Below, piece by piece: positions 61,003 to 64,000 of a stretch of DNA of 64,000 nt; positions within the stretch are counted from its first letter, which is position 1, and each line of letters starts with the position of its first letter. Origin of the DNA: Akkermansia muciniphila (GTDB taxonomy: Bacteria > Verrucomicrobiota > Verrucomicrobiia > Verrucomicrobiales > V1-33); assembly GCA_945861415.1 (NCBI GenBank), contig CAMAUV010000025.1, positions 1 to 64,000 on the forward strand. The letters are read 5' to 3'. The notes beneath the pieces were generated by a model. The model did no database searches and was not told the DNA's origin. It worked only from the letters and a program-made list of their open reading frames with translations. The position numbers and the translations under genes were made by a program.

Positions 61003-62561
61003 CCTACACCCAGCGCATGCTCTTCGGGGGCATGTTACTGCTCACGCTGCTGCGTTGGTGGCTGGGAGCTTCGCTGGAAATTTCCCCGGGAGAGGCATTG
61101 CTGGCGGAGTGGGGGCGGCATCCGTCGATGGCGGGACTGCACGGAGGCTTCGGCACCGCTTGGTTTTCATGGATGAGTACTGCTGTGCTGGGGGAGACGG
61201 CGTTCGGCGTGCGTTTCTTCGCGCCGCTGCTGGCGGCAGTGGCCAGTGCTGTGCTCTATCGTCTGGTGAGTAGTCTGACCAATGATAAAGCGGCGGCGTG
61301 GGCCGTGGCCCTGTTCAATTTGATCCCGTTGGTGAACATGGCGGCAGTGTTTCTGCGCCCCGAAATGCCGGGCATGATGTTCCTGCTGTGCGGCATGGCG
61401 GCCGTTTGGCGTGCGCTGCGCCGCGCCTCAGCATGGGACTGGCACTGGCTGCTGGCGGGACTACTGTTCGGCGCGGGATTCCTTTGCTGGTATGGCGCCC
61501 TGTTTGGGCCAGTGAGTACGCTTGTGTTGCTGCTGGCCTCGCGGCGCTGGAGGCGACAGTTGCTGAGGCCAGGAGTCTACATTATGCTGGCAATTGCTGC
61601 GCTCTTTGTTTGGCCGGTCTGGCACTGGAATAAAGAAAACTCCATGGCGGGATGGTATTACTTTATGGAGCATGTCCGACCTGCCGGTGCCGGTTCCCTC
61701 GCTGCTCCTGTGATGATGGCGGGAAAGTGGGCGCTCTTCACCACACCGTTCATCTTTCTTGGATTCGTGTGGGCACTGTGGGCCGCGCTCCGCCGCTGGC
61801 CGCAGAGCGATGCTGCGCGCTTCTTTGCCGCCTTTGCCCTTACTCCTGCTCTCGCGGGGTTGGCGGCTTCCGTGTGGGGCGGGGCTTCCGCGTGGTGGCT
61901 GGCCCCTGCTATGCCTGCGCTTTGCGGTCTGCTGCCGTGGGCATGGGAGTTCGTGCTCGCTGAAAGGCTGGAATTGAAGCAGCGCTTCCAGTGGCTCGCA
62001 GTGCTCCCGACTCTGGTTATGACCCCGCTTGCGCTCGATGCCCAAATTCTGAGACACGCCGGGCTTCCACTGTCCCTTGTTAATGATCCCTCCCGCGACT
62101 GGCGGGGATGGGACGCCATCGCCCGGGAAGTGACTCGCATCACTATGGGTGCCTCGCGCCAGAGCGGCAGTGACAATAAAGGAGCGTCCCGCCTGTTCTT
62201 GATCGCGCGCGATGAGCGGCTCACATCCGTGCTGAATTTCCTGCTTCCCCGGCAGTTGCCCGTGCGCTGGCCTTCCGTGGAGTATCCTCTTGTTCACTGT
62301 TTGGAGTCCGGCCTGATCGAAAATGTCTACCACACATGGCCTCGCTATGACGCGTGGCCCGGGGGCCGTAATGCGTTCGCCGGCTGCACCGCACTATACA
62401 TTTCCGACGATGAACGGGCGGACCCTCCGCCGAACATCAGCCGCGCCTTTGAGTCATGGAGTGTGGTAGCCCTATTCGACGTCTCGTGGCACGGATTGCC
62501 CCTGCGGCGCGTTCGGGTCTTCGCCTGCTTTAGCTATCGCGGGCTGCCGGTCGCATTTTGA
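60984..62561 (+). CDS. Membrane glycosyltransferase, ArnT/PMT-like (GT39 type)
   Basis: A 525-residue protein with about ten to twelve membrane helices. The first periplasmic loop (LGASLEISPGEALLAEWGRH, with the acidic pair in PGEA) is where GT39/GT-C enzymes hold the catalytic acid, and FLRPEMPGMMFLLCGMAAVW and WHWNKENSM follow as expected. It would transfer a sugar from a lipid-linked donor on the outer face of the inner membrane. Target unknown. The first ATG (60984) is the only good start. Confidence 0.78.
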   Translation: MQRPELTYTQRMLFGGMLLLTLLRWWLGASLEISPGEALLAEWGRHPSMAGLHGGFGTAWFSWMSTAVLGETAFGVRFFAPLLAAVASAVLYRLVSSLTNDKAAAWAVALFNLIPLVNMAAVFLRPEMPGMMFLLCGMAAVWRALRRASAWDWHWLLAGLLFGAGFLCWYGALFGPVSTLVLLLASRRWRRQLLRPGVYIMLAIAALFVWPVWHWNKENSMAGWYYFMEHVRPAGAGSLAAPVMMAGKWALFTTPFIFLGFVWALWAALRRWPQSDAARFFAAFALTPALAGLAASVWGGASAWWLAPAMPALCGLLPWAWEFVLAERLELKQRFQWLAVLPTLVMTPLALDAQILRHAGLPLSLVNDPSRDWRGWDAIAREVTRITMGASRQSGSDNKGASRLFLIARDERLTSVLNFLLPRQLPVRWPSVEYPLVHCLESGLIENVYHTWPRYDAWPGGRNAFAGCTALYISDDERADPPPNISRAFESWSVVALFDVSWHGLPLRRVRVFACFSYRGLPVAF

Positions 62562-62646
62562 CAGGCAGTTTTCTGTTTTCAAAGTTGCAGTTTGTCAGGG
62601 AATTCTGAATGCTGGCACCATCATTCCCATTCTTCTCCCACCGACC

Positions 62647-63561
62647 ATGAACATCCTCATCACGGGAGGCAGCGGCTTCATCGGCAGCCACCTCGCTGAG
62701 CATTTGCACGGACGCACCGCTATTCGCGTGCTGGACAACCTTCGCACGGGGCACCGACGGAACCTTGATGGGCTCAATGTCGAATTCATCGAAGGCGACA
62801 TCCTCGACCGTGAGACCGTGCGTTTTGCCATGAAGGGTGTGGACTTCGTTTTCCACATGGCCGCCATGGTCAGTGTCCCGGAAAGCGTCAGTAAGCCCAT
62901 GGAATGCGAGAACATGAACGGAATCGGCACGCTGCATGTGCTGGAGGAGGCCGCAGCAGCAGGGGTGAAGAAAGTCTTCTTCGCCAGCAGTGCCGCCGTA
63001 TATGGCGACAGCCCCACCGTTCCCAAAGTAGAGACCATGCTCCCGGAGCCGGAGAGCCCTTACGCCATCACGAAGCTGCTTGGCGAGCACTACTGCCGGT
63101 TCTTCCATGACGAGGGCCGCGTGCCGACTGTCGCCCTGCGGTTCTTCAATGTCTTCGGCCCGCGGCAGGATCTGCGCGGCCCGTACGCGGCGGCCGTGCC
63201 TATTTTCATCGAAAAAGCCCTGCGCGGCGATCCCATCACCATTTTCGGCGACGGCGGGCAAACCCGCGACTTCATCTGCGTGAAGGACATTGTCGCCGCC
63301 ATCGTGCACGTCACTTTCACCCGAGGACTGACCGGCGTCTACAACGCCGGCTACGGAAACATGATGACAGTAAATGAGCTGGCCCGGAAAGTCATTGCCC
63401 TAACCGGCAGCTCCAGCCGCATCGAATACCTTCCGGAGCGTGCGGGCGACGTCAGACACTCCCGCGCCGCCATCGATTCCCTGCTGGCCACCGGCTTTCA
63501 GCACGCCAGCAGCATGGATGCCGGCCTCCTAGCTACAATGGAATACTTCCGCGGCCTGTAG
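62647..63561 (+). CDS. NAD-dependent epimerase/dehydratase (UDP-glucose 4-epimerase-like SDR)
   Basis: An extended SDR of 304 residues. MNILITGGSGFIGSHLAEHL gives the GxxGxxG nucleotide site, FFASSAAVYGDS has the catalytic serine, SPYAITKLLGEHYC the YxxxK pair, and VALRFFNVFGPRQD the RxxNxxGP block. This is the GalE/WbpP-like group acting on UDP-sugars, so it might supply sugars for the GT39 gene before it (85 bp upstream). A TTGACA at 62568 may be part of a promoter. The substrate cannot be stated. Confidence 0.9.
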   Translation: MNILITGGSGFIGSHLAEHLHGRTAIRVLDNLRTGHRRNLDGLNVEFIEGDILDRETVRFAMKGVDFVFHMAAMVSVPESVSKPMECENMNGIGTLHVLEEAAAAGVKKVFFASSAAVYGDSPTVPKVETMLPEPESPYAITKLLGEHYCRFFHDEGRVPTVALRFFNVFGPRQDLRGPYAAAVPIFIEKALRGDPITIFGDGGQTRDFICVKDIVAAIVHVTFTRGLTGVYNAGYGNMMTVNELARKVIALTGSSSRIEYLPERAGDVRHSRAAIDSLLATGFQHASSMDAGLLATMEYFRGL

Positions 63562-63604
63562 GCTCAAGAAGGCAAACCAGCATGGGCTTCCAGCGACGGA
63601 GCGC

Positions 63605-63634
63605 GGGCTTCGTCATTCTGGTTTGGCCGCGCCT
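63605..63634 (+). repeat. Dispersed repeat, copy 2
   Basis: GGGCTTCGTCATTCTG and the following bases match copy 1 at 32891 with about three differences in thirty. It lies between the epimerase and the aldo/keto reductase genes, also outside coding sequence. Confidence 0.6.
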
Positions 63635-63669
63635 ATCTTGCGGCTCGTCATTCCCGGCGCAGCGCAGGG

Positions 63670-64000
63670 TCAGGGAATCTTCCTTCCGCGCACCGCTTCG
63701 GTTAGCAAATACCAGTCCTCCCGTTCCAGCAAGATGGCGTCCGCCGCGGCTGCAGAGCGCAGTCGCTTAATTTTGTTGGTGCCGATTACAACCATGGGCC
63801 GGGCTGGATGCGCCAAGATCCATGCGTAGCAGAGTTGATCTGGCGTCGCTCCGCCGTATTTAGCCGAGAGACCTGCCATGCACTGGCGCAACCGGGTGGT
63901 CGCTTCGTCGTCCTCATTGAAGAGCCGCCCGCCACCCGTGGGCGACCACGCCATGGGAGAAATGCCGTGCCCTTGGCACTGATCAAAAGTCCCGTCGAAT
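63670..64000 (-). CDS. Aldo/keto reductase, C-terminal part, cut by the window edge
   Basis: The open frame runs from the window edge to the TAG at 63670. It starts FDGTFDQCQGHGISPMAWSP, then GGGRLFNED. Later PDQLCYAWILAHPARPMVVI and GTNKIKRLRSAAA match the end of the AKR fold, with the GTN(K)xxR pattern for NADP binding. This is the YdhF-like branch. Its catalytic Tyr and Lys lie beyond the edge. About 110 residues are visible. Confidence 0.85.
   Translation of the reverse strand, partial: FDGTFDQCQGHGISPMAWSPTGGGRLFNEDDEATTRLRQCMAGLSAKYGGATPDQLCYAWILAHPARPMVVIGTNKIKRLRSAAAADAILLEREDWYLLTEAVRGRKIP

Overview
The window looks like chromosomal DNA of a Verrucomicrobiota bacterium (PVC superphylum), GC-rich throughout except for an AT-richer patch at about 54.6-57 kb. 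The evidence for this is a Planctomycetes/Verrucomicrobia-type membrane-bound dehydrogenase with HEAT repeats and a CxxCH heme domain, three secreted sulfatases, a PEP-CTERM surface protein beside a TIGR02597-like secreted protein, an ECF sigma factor next to a large membrane Ser/Thr kinase, and a CRTAC1-type fragment. No genus can be named from the sequence alone. All calls come from reading motifs; no database search was run.

Layout. 0-5.4 kb: a truncated CRTAC1-like fragment beside tRNA-Arg(CCT), a GIY-YIG nuclease, a sulfatase, an L,D-transpeptidase and an SDR. 5.4-8.5 kb: a minus-strand arsenate operon, arsR - glyceraldehyde-3-phosphate dehydrogenase - arsJ - small ORF. 8.7-11.6 kb: the protein-arginine-kinase pair mcsA-mcsB, tail to tail with a transglutaminase-like protein. 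11.8-23.2 kb: an RlmM-like rRNA methyltransferase, two sulfatases, bamA with a clear terminator, the heme-domain dehydrogenase, tmk and a secreted protein. 23.4-32.7 kb: a decayed L,D-transpeptidase, an UlaG-like hydrolase, a MarR regulator with a readable promoter and terminator, a cyclophilin-sbcD pair, an orphan NuoE/NuoF-like diaphorase, purE-purK and a membrane protein. 33-38.1 kb: an HtrA protease, a solitary DNA methyltransferase and the ribosomal block rpmJ-rpsM-rpsK-rpsD, which ends in a terminator with no rpoA. 38.1-49.5 kb: LysE-type exporter, ErpA/IscA-type carrier, TPR protein, VTT-domain membrane protein, SET-domain protein, GT2 synthase, a second L,D-transpeptidase and a YhaM-like HD nuclease, interspersed with decayed genes. 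49.6-53.7 kb: the minus-strand operon ispE - DUF971 - AddB-like nuclease. 53.8-64 kb: esterase, the secreted/PEP-CTERM pair, ECF sigma factor, kinase-PEGA-FGE fusion, two decayed genes, GT39 glycosyltransferase, an SDR epimerase and the 3' end of an aldo/keto reductase.

The clearest functional unit is the arsenate system. The GAPDH would turn arsenate plus glyceraldehyde-3-phosphate into 1-arseno-3-phosphoglycerate, and ArsJ would export it under ArsR control; a small conserved-looking ORF overlaps the arsJ stop. A second unit worth study is the ECF sigma factor directly upstream of a kinase that carries PEGA and formylglycine-generating-enzyme-like domains. A third theme is gene decay. About ten remnants are visible, including a sulfotransferase that has lost its P-loop, a YiiX-like amidase with a frameshift and a stop, and a truncated transpeptidase. 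They lie between intact essential genes, which suggests real erosion rather than poor sequence quality.
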